DNA of 21,194 nt from Candidatus Latescibacterota bacterium (GTDB lineage: Bacteria; Latescibacterota; UBA2968; UBA8231). The notes beneath the pieces were generated by a model. That model was not told the origin of the DNA, made no database searches, and worked only from the letters and a program-made list of their open reading frames with translations. A program made the position numbers and the translations under genes. Of this stretch, positions 6,234 through 15,829 are shown piece by piece (the stretch's first letter is position 1; each line of letters opens with the position of its first letter). Where the stretch lies: the NCBI GenBank assembly GCA_021295675.1, contig JAGWBY010000090.1, forward strand, positions 29,574 to 50,767, in the 5' to 3' direction.

Positions 6234-8080
6234 ATGAAAAAGATCACCACCGCCGACTTCCGCGACTATCGTCGCGACCGCTTCATCGACGCCCAAACCA
6301 CCCCCGCCGCCCGCCTCGCCCCCACCTATATGCTCACCAACGAAATGGGCGTTGACGGCGACATCTGCGAGGAACTCTCTCCCGCTCTCTGCGCAAAAGT
6401 CGAATTCGACATCCCCTCGGCCAAGACCAAAGGTGCCGAACTGCTCTTTTACGTCAACGCCGACAAATCCACCGCCGACAAACCCATGCGGCTCCAAGTC
6501 AACGGCCACGTCCTCACCCACCGCCAAGACCGCGAGCGCATGCTCACCGGTGGTTGGGACCGCAAGAAAATCGCCGCCAAATACCTCAAAGAAGGCACCA
6601 ACGAATTCGTGTTCTCGCACAGTGGCGTGTTGCACATTGACCCCTTCCCAGGAGGTCTAGCCGACGCGCCCTCAAGCCGTTCGAGCCGCAGCTTTGACGG
6701 CGGCAAGACTTGGCACCAAGGCACCTTGGGCGAAGCCCGCGCCATTGAAGGCGAATATAGGGACATCCGCCCCAAGGGACGCTCTGCTCGCCGGTCATCG
6801 ACCTCGCCGACGAAGACGGCCGCGGCCGCATCGCTCCGCGGATGGGCATTCGCCGCCTGCACCTGAAGGCGCGGATGCGCCAGCCGCAAGGGACCCAAAT
6901 ACACTTCGAGTTGCGCACGGGTTCGACGCCTTCCTTTGATCCGCGCACTTGGACGGCTTGGGAACGAGGCACAGCCTTGCAGTGGCCCGGACGCTTTGTG
7001 CAGTGGCGCGCCATCCTCGAAACCGACGCAGCCAACAAGACCCCGACGCTCCAAGCCGTCACGCTCGAAACCGATATTGAGGAGGACGCCAACAGCCTCG
7101 CCCCCTTCAAGCAAGCAGAATTCGACCAACCCGAGCTCGTACACAGCTCGTACCCCTTCGCCTATATGGGGCTGCACCCGCACCAAGAGCGGCTGCGTAA
7201 ACAGTACCGCCTCGACGAGGTCATCGCCGCGGGCAAAACCGAACTCGAACAGCTAGCCCTTTTGCGCGACTGGGTCCACAGCCAATGGCTGGGCTGGCAA
7301 TCCGACAAATATCCCCACTGTCCCTCTTGGAACCCCCTCGAAGTCCTCGACACCACCAAGGGCGACTGGGGTTTCGGCATGTGTACCCACTACGGAGCGG
7401 TGTTCGCCGGCTGCGCCTCGTCCCTGGGATGGGTGGCCCGCTCAATCGTCGTCGATCACCACTGCTTGGCCGAGGTCTGGTGCGAAGAGTTGCAAAAGTG
7501 GATCCTCGAAGACGCCGGCCCGGCCCGCGAATTCGACGCCACCTACGAAATCGACGGCGTGCCCATCAACGCCTTGGAACTGCACGAGGCCGCGGCGGAC
7601 GAGCGGCGCGAAAAGATCATGGCCAACAAGTTGCCGCAAAGCTATATCGACGTCTTCTGCCGCTTCGGCATTCCGCTGCGCAACACGCACCTGATCTTCG
7701 CCGAGCCAGCCGAGCTGCGCCACGGTTCCGGTCAATACCACTGGGATGGCTATCTGTGGTGGTCGGACGACGTCGATCCCCGCTATGCCGAATACTCTTT
7801 GCAGACCTCTCGCATCGGAGACTTCTACTGGTCGGTCAACCAGACGCGGCTCTACCTCCAAGTGGCGGAAAAGGCGCGTGCGCTGCAAGTCGATCTAGAG
7901 CACACCGCGCCCAACTTCTCGCACTTCTTGGTGCGCCAAGACGGCGGCCCATGGCGCGAGGAGCGCGAGGCCCGCTTTGAGTGGACGCTCGCCGCGGGCG
8001 AAAACCTGCTCGAAGCGCGGGCGGTCAATATCTTCGGCAAGCAGGGCCGCATCGCCAAAGCGCGCGTCGAAGCGTCGTAA
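6234..8080 (+). pseudogene. Transglutaminase-like domain protein, split by a frameshift
   Basis: The start is ATG 6234 with AGGAG at 6223-6227. The first frame (to 6866) holds a beta-sandwich-like N-terminal region as far as EGEYR. Near 6759-6764 homology passes to the other frame, which reads HPPQGTLCSPVIDLADEDGRGRI and runs on to TAA 8078-8080. The second part contains a transglutaminase/protease core. The likely nucleophile Cys is at 7382-7384 in GMCTHYGAVFAGCASSLG, followed by His in VDHHCLAEVW and Asp in ILEDAG, the usual Cys-His-Asp triad. A beta-rich domain closes the protein. No signal peptide is seen. Several codons seem to be missing at the break. It could be a decayed gene or an assembly error in a working one of roughly 620 residues. 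Confidence 0.7.
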
Positions 8081-8093
8081 AGCCATCTAGCTT

Positions 8094-9533
8094 GTGAGCG
8101 CCTCGCTCTCTCTGGCCACGCGCGCCCTGCGCGGTTTCCTCTGGAATGGCAGCGCTTCCGTTATCCAGCTCGGCGTCATGCTGGCGCTCTACAAGCTCTT
8201 GCCCCTCGACGATTTGGGCCGTTTTGAGTGGGTACTGGCACTGATAATGCTCCTATCGCTGGTCGGCGATTTAGGTCTGGGCGCAGCCCTAGTCCAGTTG
8301 CCAGACGCGAGCGAGGAACACTTCGACACGGCCTTCTGGACTTGTTTGAGTTGGGGACTGCTGCTCACCGCTGCGGTCGTCGCCGTGTCCTCTTGGTTGG
8401 CTCCTTTTCTGGGAGGTGACGACCCGCACACCTTCGACCACGTCCTGCGCACGTTCTGCCTAGCCATCCCCTTCGCCTCATTGGCGGGCCTGTTGCGAGC
8501 CAGACTACAGCGCAACCTCGACTTCCGCGCCGTAGCCCTTTCCGAGCTCGTTTCGGTCCTGACCTTCGGCCTTGCAGTGACGCTGCTACTTTTCTGGCGA
8601 CCCGAATTGGGCGTCCTAGTCCCGGTTATCGGATCAGTTGTACGCGAACTAGGTCTTTTCAGCAGCCTCGCTCTCTCGGCCCGCTGGCTTCCGCGCCTGC
8701 GCTTCCGGCCTCAAGCTCTGCGCCAAATTTCTGGCTTTGCCTTGAATCTTACGGGCTCGCGCGTGGTGGCCCTGCTCAATACCAAGATCGCTTACTTCTT
8801 CATCTTCATACCGCTGGGGGCCACGGCCCAAGCCTATTACAGTTTGGCCGAACGATTGACCTTGCAACCCCTGACCCGGCTGGCGACGACCATCCAGCGC
8901 GTCTCCTTCCCAACCTTTTCGACAATCGTGGACGACAACTCGCTCCTACGCCGTGGTTATTTGTCCTCGGTACAGGGCTTCGTGCTAGCGTTGGGTCCGG
9001 TCCTCGCGGGGATATTCGTCTTTGCGCCGGAGATTGCCGCCTTGGTCAACACCGAGCCGGTGTGGATGGTGCTGCGCCTGTTGGCCGCAGCCACGCTTTT
9101 GAAAGTCGCCAGCACCTTGGTCGGTTCGATTTTTATGGCCAAAGGCAAGACCAACTGGTCTTTCTATTGGTCGCTCTTTAGCATGGGGGTGCTGATCCCG
9201 TCCCTGTACTTCTATGGCCTGCCGCGCGGCGTCGAAGGCGTGGCCAGCGTCATCGCCGCGGCGGCCTTGCTGTTCTTGCTGCTGTCGCAGTACCTCGTCA
9301 ACCGCTTGATTGACCTACCTTTTGCAACCTATCTCGCCGCGCTCAGCCGTCCCGGTTTGGTGGTCGCCGGCGTCTTCACCATTCTCCTGCTAACTCGCCC
9401 CCTACTGCCCTGGTCGCCACTCGCCGTCCTCATTGTCGGTGCGATCCTTGCCAGTGTCGCGACCTCAGCGGCCCTCTTCCTCTTCGCCCGCGACCTTTGC
9501 CGCACCTACTGGCAGAGCCTGCGCGGAACCTGA
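8094..9533 (+). CDS. Polysaccharide/lipid-linked oligosaccharide flippase (Wzx-like, MOP superfamily)
   Basis: A 479-residue, very hydrophobic protein with a dozen or more predicted membrane helices. It begins SLATRALRGFLWNGSASVIQLGVMLALYKLLPLDD when its successive pieces are read, the typical start of WzxC/RfbX-type exporters. It would flip lipid-linked saccharide units across the inner membrane during exopolysaccharide or O-antigen synthesis. A GTG start at 8094 is used because it lies 13 bases after the previous stop and begins the conserved N terminus; no strong ribosome binding site is seen. No glycosyltransferase genes are next to it, so its saccharide is unknown. Confidence 0.8.
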   Translation: MSASLSLATRALRGFLWNGSASVIQLGVMLALYKLLPLDDLGRFEWVLALIMLLSLVGDLGLGAALVQLPDASEEHFDTAFWTCLSWGLLLTAAVVAVSSWLAPFLGGDDPHTFDHVLRTFCLAIPFASLAGLLRARLQRNLDFRAVALSELVSVLTFGLAVTLLLFWRPELGVLVPVIGSVVRELGLFSSLALSARWLPRLRFRPQALRQISGFALNLTGSRVVALLNTKIAYFFIFIPLGATAQAYYSLAERLTLQPLTRLATTIQRVSFPTFSTIVDDNSLLRRGYLSSVQGFVLALGPVLAGIFVFAPEIAALVNTEPVWMVLRLLAAATLLKVASTLVGSIFMAKGKTNWSFYWSLFSMGVLIPSLYFYGLPRGVEGVASVIAAAALLFLLLSQYLVNRLIDLPFATYLAALSRPGLVVAGVFTILLLTRPLLPWSPLAVLIVGAILASVATSAALFLFARDLCRTYWQSLRGT

Positions 9534-9596
9534 TTCTGCCCTAGGCAAAAATTGCGCAAGTGCCTATTTTGGAATATGTTTTTAAGGAACTGCTCT

Positions 9597-9603
9597 AAAG
9601 GAG
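9597..9603 (+). promoter_or_regulatory. Ribosome binding site that fixes the pdxS start
   Basis: AAAGGAG lies 8 bases before ATG 9612. It favours this start over the in-frame TTG at 9552, and the protein from ATG begins as other PdxS proteins do. Confidence 0.7.
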
Positions 9604-9611
9604 ATTGCGCT

Positions 9612-10511
9612 ATGAGCGAGATACAAAATGGCCAGACTGGCACCCTGCGCCTCAAGACCGGCCTTGCCGAAATGCTCAAGGGCGGCGTCATCATGGACGT
9701 CGTCACCGCCGACCAAGCCAAGATCGCCGAAGACGCCGGGGCCACCTCGGTCATGGCGCTGGAAAGAGTGCCCGCTGACATCCGCGCCGAAGGCGGAGTG
9801 TCGCGCATGTCGAGCATCGAAAAGCTGCGCCAGATCATGGAGTCCACCTCCATTCCGGTCATGGCCAAATGCCGCATTGGTCACTTTGCCGAAGCGCAAA
9901 TGCTCCAAGCCCTCGGGATCGACTACGTTGACGAAAGCGAAGTTCTGACCCCAGCCGACGAGCACTATCACGTCGATAAGTTCGCCTTTGAAGTGCCCTT
10001 CGTCTGCGGCTGCCGCAACCTCGGCGAGGCCCTGCGGCGGATTGGCGAGGGCGCGGCCATGATCCGCACCAAGGGCGAGGCTGGCTCGGGCAACATCGTC
10101 GAAGCCGTGCGCCACATGCGCTCAGTTACCGACGAGATCCGCCGACTGACGATCCTGCGTCCCGAACAGCTAATGACCGCGGCCAAAGACTTAGGCGCAC
10201 CGTATGAACTGGTCCGCTGGGTCGCCGAGCACGGCAAGCTGCCAGTGCCCAATTTTGCCGCTGGTGGCGTCGCCACGCCAGCCGATGCCTCGCTGATGAT
10301 GCAGCTCGGCGCTGAGGCCGTTTTCGTCGGCTCTGGGATCTTTAAGTCCGGCGACCCGGCCATCCGCGCCAAAGCCATCGTCGAAGCCACCACCCACTAC
10401 GACGACCCAGAGGTCCTGATCCGCGTCTCCGAAAACCTCGGCGAGGCCATGGTCGGCATCAACATCGACACCCTCGAAGAGAAGGACAAACTACAAACTC
10501 GCGGCTGGTAA
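9612..10511 (+). CDS. pdxS: Pyridoxal 5'-phosphate synthase lyase subunit PdxS
   Basis: The 299-residue product is almost textbook PdxS. It joins ribose 5-phosphate, glyceraldehyde 3-phosphate and ammonia into PLP on a dodecamer that docks PdxT. Conserved stretches include [20 protein letters not shown] (D29), [34 protein letters not shown] with the first Schiff-base lysine K86, [28 protein letters not shown], and [11 protein letters not shown] with the second catalytic lysine K154. The phosphate-binding region [14 protein letters not shown] is intact. The ammonia-producing partner PdxT is the next gene, 74 bp downstream, with a strong hairpin between them. It serves PLP enzymes, two of which lie in this window. 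Confidence 0.98.
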   Translation: MSEIQNGQTGTLRLKTGLAEMLKGGVIMDVVTADQAKIAEDAGATSVMALERVPADIRAEGGVSRMSSIEKLRQIMESTSIPVMAKCRIGHFAEAQMLQALGIDYVDESEVLTPADEHYHVDKFAFEVPFVCGCRNLGEALRRIGEGAAMIRTKGEAGSGNIVEAVRHMRSVTDEIRRLTILRPEQLMTAAKDLGAPYELVRWVAEHGKLPVPNFAAGGVATPADASLMMQLGAEAVFVGSGIFKSGDPAIRAKAIVEATTHYDDPEVLIRVSENLGEAMVGINIDTLEEKDKLQTRGW

Positions 10512-10536
10512 GCACCGCACAGATGCAAACGGAAAA

Positions 10537-10568
10537 TGCCCCGTCTCTGCTCTGTCAGGGACGGGGCA
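10537..10568 (+). terminator. Hairpin between pdxS and pdxT
   Basis: TGCCCCGTC (10537-10545) pairs perfectly with GACGGGGCA (10560-10568). The stem continues inside through a wobble pair and CTG/CAG, leaving a 6-base loop. It is followed by ATCTTAT, not a T-run, so termination would be partial at best. It may stabilise the pdxS 3' end or set the pdxS:pdxT ratio. Confidence 0.45.
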
Positions 10569-10585
10569 ATCTTATGGTATAAGCG

Positions 10586-11155
10586 ATGATTGGAATTTTG
10601 GGATTGCAGGGCGACTACGCGGCCCACGGCAAAATGCTCGACGCCTTGGCCGTCGAATCCCGCGTGGTCAAAAAGCCGGAGCAGTTGTCCACGGTTGACG
10701 GCCTGATCTTTCCCGGCGGCGAGAGCACGACGCTAATTAAGCTCATGGACTCTTGGGAGTTCTGGGCACCGCTACGGGACTTCGCCGCGGCCGGCAACCC
10801 CATTTTTGGCACCTGCGCCGGAATGATCCTGTTGGCCAAAGGCGTCTCCAACCCACCGCAGAAGTCCCTTGGCCTGATCGACATCGACGTCGAACGCAAC
10901 AGCTATGGCCGCCAAGTCGATAGCTTCGAAGGGACGGGCGTTTGGGCGGCGGATGAGCAACCGCGATCACTGCCGATGATTTTTATCCGCGCACCCCGCA
11001 TCGCGCGGTTGGGCGACGGGGTCGCGGCGCTGGCGACCTGCGGCGACGATGCGGTTGTGGCGCGCCAAGGCCAAGTGCTCGTCGCCTCGTTCCACCCTGA
11101 GCTGACCAGCGATTTGAGCCTACATCGCTATTTCGTCGAGATGGTCGGGCGCTAG
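10586..11155 (+). CDS. pdxT: Pyridoxal 5'-phosphate synthase glutaminase subunit PdxT
   Basis: A 189-residue class I glutamine amidotransferase that hydrolyses glutamine and channels ammonia to PdxS. It begins MIGILGLQGDYAAH, and has the oxyanion region FPGGEST, the nucleophile C77 in FGTCAGM, and the His-Glu pair H170/E172 in SFHPEL. All are family-typical, as is the length. It uses ATG 10586; no clear Shine-Dalgarno sequence precedes it because the intergenic hairpin ends 17 bases upstream, so its translation may depend on pdxS read-through or on the hairpin state. Confidence 0.97.
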   Translation: MIGILGLQGDYAAHGKMLDALAVESRVVKKPEQLSTVDGLIFPGGESTTLIKLMDSWEFWAPLRDFAAAGNPIFGTCAGMILLAKGVSNPPQKSLGLIDIDVERNSYGRQVDSFEGTGVWAADEQPRSLPMIFIRAPRIARLGDGVAALATCGDDAVVARQGQVLVASFHPELTSDLSLHRYFVEMVGR

Positions 11156-11167
11156 GAAATCAAAAGC

Positions 11168-11183
11168 AGCGACGACGGTCGCT
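11168..11183 (+). terminator. Small hairpin after pdxT
   Basis: AGCGAC and GTCGCT form a 6-bp stem with a 4-base loop shortly after the pdxT stop. No T-run follows, so it is only a weak terminator candidate. Confidence 0.2.
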
Positions 11184-11221
11184 TGGTATTGAGAGACTTC
11201 TAAATCCTCTAGGAGGCAACC

Positions 11222-13498
11222 ATGCGCCTCTCACTGACCTTATGTCTGCTCTTGTTCAGCCGTGCCTTGGCCGACGCTCCGCTCACTATCGTCGAGCAAG
11301 GACAGAGCCGAGCACGCATCGGCGTCCACCCCGAAGCCGACGAGTGGGAGCGCCGCGCTACCAGCGACCTAGTGCATTATATCGAGGAAATGAGCGGTGC
11401 CCGCCTGCCGCTCATTGACCAGTCCGACGCTCTGCGCCAAGCCCTAACCGAAGCCACCCCACTCATTCTGGTAGGCCGAGCCGCCCTCGAAGCCGAGCCC
11501 TCCTTAGGACCCCGCCTACAAGCCCTGCAAAAGCCCCGGCCCGTCCTGCGCAGCGACGCCATTATCGCCCAGCGCCAAGGCAACCGCATCTATCTGGTCG
11601 GGACCAACGACGAGTCGCACTACTATGCCGCGGTGGAATTGCTGCACCACTGGGGCTGCCGTTGGTACCTGCCTACCGACTTCGGTGCCAGCATCCCCCG
11701 GCAATCCACCCTAACCATCGACGCCCTCGATGTGGCTTATGCCCCGCCCTTTGAGGTGCGGCGCTACTGGCTCTCTTGGCACGGCGACAACAGCGGTCAG
11801 GCTGAATTCATGCGACGCAACCGGCTCAACGACCTGTCCGTGCCGGCTGGCCACGCCTTGGGCCACTACGTCGAGGATCTGCTGGACGATGAAGCCTCGG
11901 CTCAAGCCATCTGCCTATCCGATCCCGCTACGGCCCGCCACATTGCCGCGCAAGTCATGGAGCGCTTTGCCGAGGGAGCCCGTGCCGTATCCCTGGGCAT
12001 GGACGATGGCCTCTACGATCTGGCCTGCGCCTCCGACTCGGTCTTGGCCGCCGGTCTATGGGACAAAAACTTCATGTCTCCGGCCCTCACCGACCCTTTC
12101 ATGGCCTTGTACAACAACGTCGCCGAGATAACCCAAACCCGTTTCCCCGACCGCCGCATTGGCTTCCTAGCCTATTCCAATATCACCTTGCCGCCCCAGC
12201 GTCGCACAGTGGCCGCCGAGCCTTTAGTAGCATATCTGGCACCCATCGACGTCTGCCCCATTCACGGCATGGACGATCCCGCTTGTCCACCCAGCCAAGA
12301 GTACCGCGATGTCATGTACCGCTGGGCCCAAACCATGCAGGGCCGCCTCATCATCTACGACTACGACCAAAGCATGTTGGTCTGGCGCGACATCCCCAAC
12401 CCCTCTATCCAAGCCATTCGCCAAGACATCCAGCACTACCGAGCCGCTGGCATCCTCGGAGTCGATACCGAGAGCCGAGGCGCTATGGCCACGACTTTCC
12501 TCAACCTGTACTTGAGAGCTCGCCTCTACTGGAATCCCGATGTGGACGTCGAAGTCGTGCTGGAAGAGTTCTATCCCCGCTTCTTCGGACCAGCCGCCGC
12601 GCCCATGCGCGCCTATTGGCAGGCCATCCACCGCGCTTGGGAACAGACCCCGTCTCACGAGCACGAATTCATGCTGGCTCCCACAGTGTACACGCCGGAA
12701 TTGGTGCAAACGCTGGCCCTTCACGTCGCCGAGGCCGAAGCCTTGGTAGCCGATTTACCCTCTGATGACCTATTCGTCCAGCGTGTGCGATTTGTCAGGG
12801 CTGGCTTTGGCGTTTTGCAAAACTACATGGACATGGTCGCCCAAGCCGTCACGCAGGTAGATTACCCAGCCGCCGTCCAAGCCGGTGAAAGGGGCCTTGC
12901 TTGGCGCGACAGCCTGACGCAAATGCACCCTACGTTCACCACCACCAGCCTAGAGCGGGGCGATCCCTGGTGGAACGGCGAGGTCGAGCAGTACCGGGAC
13001 CTAGGCAAATTGACGCACGGATCCCAAGGCCACCTAGTGCAAAAGCTGCCACTCGAATGGACCTTCCGCACCGACCCACACGACGCCGGCCTGCATCAGG
13101 GCTGGGGGCGTCCCAATCTCGACCTATCGTCTTGGCGACCGCTGCGCACCGACCTCTACATGGAGGTCCAAGGAGTTGCTGCGGCCGATGGCGGCGAGTA
13201 CAATGGCTTTGTCTGGTATCGCACGGATATCGAGACCAGCGCAGCCGAGGCCGGCCAAGCGCTCCACATCCGCTTTCCCGGCCTGTTCGGCAAAGCCTGG
13301 CTCTACGTCGATGGCTACTTGGTGGGGCACCGCGACTGGCGTCCCATGTGGTGGCACAACGACTATCGCTTTGAATGGGATGTCGATCTGAGCGATGCCC
13401 TGTCTCCCGGCATCCACACCCTAGCCTTGCGCCTGCACAACGAGCATCACATGGGCGGAATCTGGCGCCGTCCTTTTCTCTATGCGAAGCGCATGTAG
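11222..13498 (+). CDS. Secreted DUF4838-domain protein
   Basis: A 758-residue protein with a Sec signal peptide (MRLSLTLCLLLFSRALA, cleavage expected before DAP). AGGAGG at 11211-11216, 5 bases from ATG 11222, fixes the start. An N-terminal alpha-glucuronidase-like region ends with AAVELLHHWGCRWYLP. It is followed by the DUF4838 domain, recognisable around DVCPIHGMDDPACP, IIYDYDQSMLVW and GVDTESRGAMATTFLNLYL. The C-terminal 170 residues look like a jelly-roll sugar-binding domain (FPGLFGKAWLYVDGYLVGHRDW). Proteins with this make-up are thought to act on extracellular or periplasmic polysaccharides, but the activity is not established. The frame is intact throughout. Confidence 0.82.
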   Translation: MRLSLTLCLLLFSRALADAPLTIVEQGQSRARIGVHPEADEWERRATSDLVHYIEEMSGARLPLIDQSDALRQALTEATPLILVGRAALEAEPSLGPRLQALQKPRPVLRSDAIIAQRQGNRIYLVGTNDESHYYAAVELLHHWGCRWYLPTDFGASIPRQSTLTIDALDVAYAPPFEVRRYWLSWHGDNSGQAEFMRRNRLNDLSVPAGHALGHYVEDLLDDEASAQAICLSDPATARHIAAQVMERFAEGARAVSLGMDDGLYDLACASDSVLAAGLWDKNFMSPALTDPFMALYNNVAEITQTRFPDRRIGFLAYSNITLPPQRRTVAAEPLVAYLAPIDVCPIHGMDDPACPPSQEYRDVMYRWAQTMQGRLIIYDYDQSMLVWRDIPNPSIQAIRQDIQHYRAAGILGVDTESRGAMATTFLNLYLRARLYWNPDVDVEVVLEEFYPRFFGPAAAPMRAYWQAIHRAWEQTPSHEHEFMLAPTVYTPELVQTLALHVAEAEALVADLPSDDLFVQRVRFVRAGFGVLQNYMDMVAQAVTQVDYPAAVQAGERGLAWRDSLTQMHPTFTTTSLERGDPWWNGEVEQYRDLGKLTHGSQGHLVQKLPLEWTFRTDPHDAGLHQGWGRPNLDLSSWRPLRTDLYMEVQGVAAADGGEYNGFVWYRTDIETSAAEAGQALHIRFPGLFGKAWLYVDGYLVGHRDWRPMWWHNDYRFEWDVDLSDALSPGIHTLALRLHNEHHMGGIWRRPFLYAKRM

Positions 13499-13506
13499 CT
13501 ATAAGT

Positions 13507-13601
13507 GGTATGAGATGCTTCGCTTCGCTCAGCATGACAGCATGAGGCGTCATCACTTGTCATGCTGAGCGGAGCAAAGCGGAGTCGAAGCATCCCATAC
13601 C
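13507..13601. repeat. MITE/REP-like hairpin repeat after the DUF4838 gene
   Basis: The left arm 13507-13539 (GGTATGAGATGCTTCG...) and the right arm 13558-13601 (TGTCATGCTGAGCGG...) are inverted copies, apart from about 11 extra bases in the right arm and one mismatch. The core TGTCATGCTGAGCGGAG belongs to a type of dispersed intergenic hairpin seen in many environmental genomes. No coding potential is present. Confidence 0.6.
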
Positions 13602-13684
13602 TCGATGCCCATGCGTAACGTCCATTGGATTATTATCGTGTCTCAAGGCCCGCACAAAACCGACCAACCTGAAAGGAACCGTCC

Positions 13685-14502
13685 ATGATCGTCGATACCC
13701 ACGTACACATCTGGGAAATGTCCGAGAAATACCCCATCGGACCCACCGCCCCCAACTGGACCTCCAAGCCGGACGAACCCGCCACCGCCGACGAGCTAAT
13801 CGAGGACATGGACCAAAACGGCGTTGACCGCAGCGTCTTGGTGCAAACGGCTATATCGCCGATTCGCAGGCCCGCTTCCCCGACCGCTCTATCGGCCACG
13901 GCATGCTCGACCCGCAAAATCCAGACAATGCCGATCAGGCGCGCTACTGGATGGAGGAACGCGGCTTGCTCGGTTTCCGCTTCCATCCCATGTACTACCC
14001 GGACGAAAAAGTCCTGACCACGCCCCAGAACCGTCCCCTATGGGAAGTCTTAGCCGCAATGGGTGCCGTCATCCAATTCCATCTCAACGCCGCTTGCGCC
14101 GATCAAGTAGCTGAAATCGCCCACCGCCATCCGCAGATGCCCCTGCTGTTGGACCACATGGGCTATCCCAACCTCGACGAGCCAGCCGAGGCTTTTCAGC
14201 CCATCGTCGAACTGGCTAACTTCGACAACGTGGCCGTAAAAATATCGGATGTCCACGGTCGCTCGAAGCAGACTTTTCCCTATGCCGACGTGCATCCCTT
14301 CATCCAGCGCCTGCACCACGCCTTTGGGGCCGAGCGCATGCTGTGGGGCACCGGCTATCCAGGACGCCACCGCACCAAGCACAACTGGCCAACCCTAGGC
14401 GAGGAGTTGCGCCTAGTGCAGGAGGGTTTCGACTTTCTCAGCCCGCGTGAAAAAGACCAAATGCTAGGCGGTACGGCCGCCCGCATCTGGGGACTGACCT
14501 GA
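13685..14502 (+). pseudogene. Amidohydrolase-2 family hydrolase, frameshifted
   Basis: ATG 13685 with AAGGAA upstream begins MIVDTHVHIWEM, which carries the metal-binding HxH (H6, H8) of PF04909 TIM-barrel hydrolases. The first frame is homologous up to VDRSVLVQ. Near 13847 the conserved sequence passes to another frame (GYIADSQARFPDRSIGHGMLDP) and continues intact to TGA 14500-14502. It includes IQFHLN and LLLDHMGYPN, with further metal/catalytic histidines, and LWGTGYPGRHR where many relatives have an aspartate. About seven codons seem to be missing at the break along with the frame. Such enzymes hydrolyse or decarboxylate lactones, amides or aromatic acids; the substrate is unknown. Decay and sequence error are both possible. 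Confidence 0.72.
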
Positions 14503-14545
14503 CCTTTACAAGTTCGTCCACACACAATCCACAAGGGGGACCCGC

Positions 14546-15829
14546 ATGACATTGGACACCAGCGACCAAAACATATACCAAGCCATCGGCGTCGAACCCA
14601 TCATCAACTGCCGTGGCACCTTTACCATCATCGGCGGCTCCGTCGAACTCCCCGAAGTTGTGGCAGCCATGGAAGCGGCCTCGGGCTACTTCGTCCAATA
14701 CGATGAACTCGCCGATGCCGTCGGCCAAAGGCTGGCTGACATCACCGGAGCCGACTGGGGCCTGATTCCGGCGGGCTGCGCCGCTGGCCTCAAGCACATC
14801 ACCGCAGCCTGCGTCACCGGCGGCAATCCCGAAAAACTGATCCGCATCCCGGATTTGACCGGCTTGGACAAAACCCAAGTCATCATCCCCCGGTACTCGC
14901 GCAACGCCTACGACCACGCCCTGCGCAGCATCGGCGTCGAAATCGTCATGGTCGAGACCCAAGCCGAATTGGAACAAGCTATCAATCCCCGCACCGCCAT
15001 GATCTACATAACCACAGGAGCAGGCTCTGCTACCGGCCAACCGCTTTCCCTAGAAGTCATTGCCGACGTGGCCCGCCCGCACAAAATCCCCATTCTCGCC
15101 GACTCCGCAGCCGAAAACCTCACCATTCCCAATGTCCACTTGCAAAGGGGTGCCACTGTCGTGGCCTACAGCGGCGGCAAAGCCCTGTGCGGACCCCAGT
15201 GTGCCGGCTTGGTGCTGGGCGACAAAGCCTTGCTCCAGTCGGCTTGGCAATTCAGTTCGCCGCACCACGGGCCGGGCCGCGACGATAAAATCGGCAAGGA
15301 AGAGATCATGGGGATGCTGGCGGCGGTAGAGGCCTGGGTGCGGCGCGACCACGCCGCCGAATGGCAAACTTGGCTGTCCTATCTCGACTATATCGCCCAG
15401 CGGGTGGGCGGCATCGACAGCGTATCAACCGAGGTCTCAGACCCCACTGGCCTGTCCAACCGCGCCCCGGTTCTCACCATCAGTTGGGACCCAGCCGTCT
15501 TGCACATTACCGGCGCAGAGGTCGCCGAGGATTTCGCCCGCAATACACCCCGCATTGCCGTGGCCAGCGGCGGTGCCAACGGCCGCACTTCCATCGGCAT
15601 CACCCCCAACCAGATGCAGCCGGGCAACGACCAAGTGGTCGCCGACCGAATCCACCGCATCTTGTCGGCGCAACGCAGTCCTCAATCAACCGAGCTAGCT
15701 CCTCCAGCAACCGACGTCAGCGGCTCCTGGGATCTCACCATCAACTATTCGAGCAGCAGCAGCCAGCACCAGCTATTCCTCGAACAAGAAGGGCATTGGA
15801 TCGGCGGCACCCATCGCCGGCGTCATTGA
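14546..15829 (+). CDS. SelA-fold PLP-dependent enzyme with a C-terminal beta domain (domain cut by a frameshift)
   Basis: Residues 1 to about 375 form a fold-type-I PLP enzyme like selenocysteine synthase SelA and D-glucosaminate-6-phosphate ammonia-lyase (DgaE). The PLP lysine is K212 in VAYSGGKALCGPQCAG, D186 (ILADSAAE) should contact the PLP ring nitrogen, and TTGAGSATGQPL and a GRDDKIGKEEI stretch are family-like. No tRNA-binding N-terminal domain of true SelA is seen, so a lyase acting on an amino sugar acid or amino acid is more likely. An added domain begins near VSGSWDLTINYSSSSSQHQLFLEQ. This frame stops at 15827-15829, but the domain continues in another frame (see next entry). It may form a unit with the upstream amidohydrolase, from which it is 43 bp apart. 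Confidence 0.75.
   Translation: MTLDTSDQNIYQAIGVEPIINCRGTFTIIGGSVELPEVVAAMEAASGYFVQYDELADAVGQRLADITGADWGLIPAGCAAGLKHITAACVTGGNPEKLIRIPDLTGLDKTQVIIPRYSRNAYDHALRSIGVEIVMVETQAELEQAINPRTAMIYITTGAGSATGQPLSLEVIADVARPHKIPILADSAAENLTIPNVHLQRGATVVAYSGGKALCGPQCAGLVLGDKALLQSAWQFSSPHHGPGRDDKIGKEEIMGMLAAVEAWVRRDHAAEWQTWLSYLDYIAQRVGGIDSVSTEVSDPTGLSNRAPVLTISWDPAVLHITGAEVAEDFARNTPRIAVASGGANGRTSIGITPNQMQPGNDQVVADRIHRILSAQRSPQSTELAPPATDVSGSWDLTINYSSSSSQHQLFLEQEGHWIGGTHRRRH

Noticed and set aside
9552..9611. Earlier TTG start for pdxS
   Set aside because: The extra 20 residues do not resemble PdxS, while AAAGGAG sits correctly before ATG 9612.
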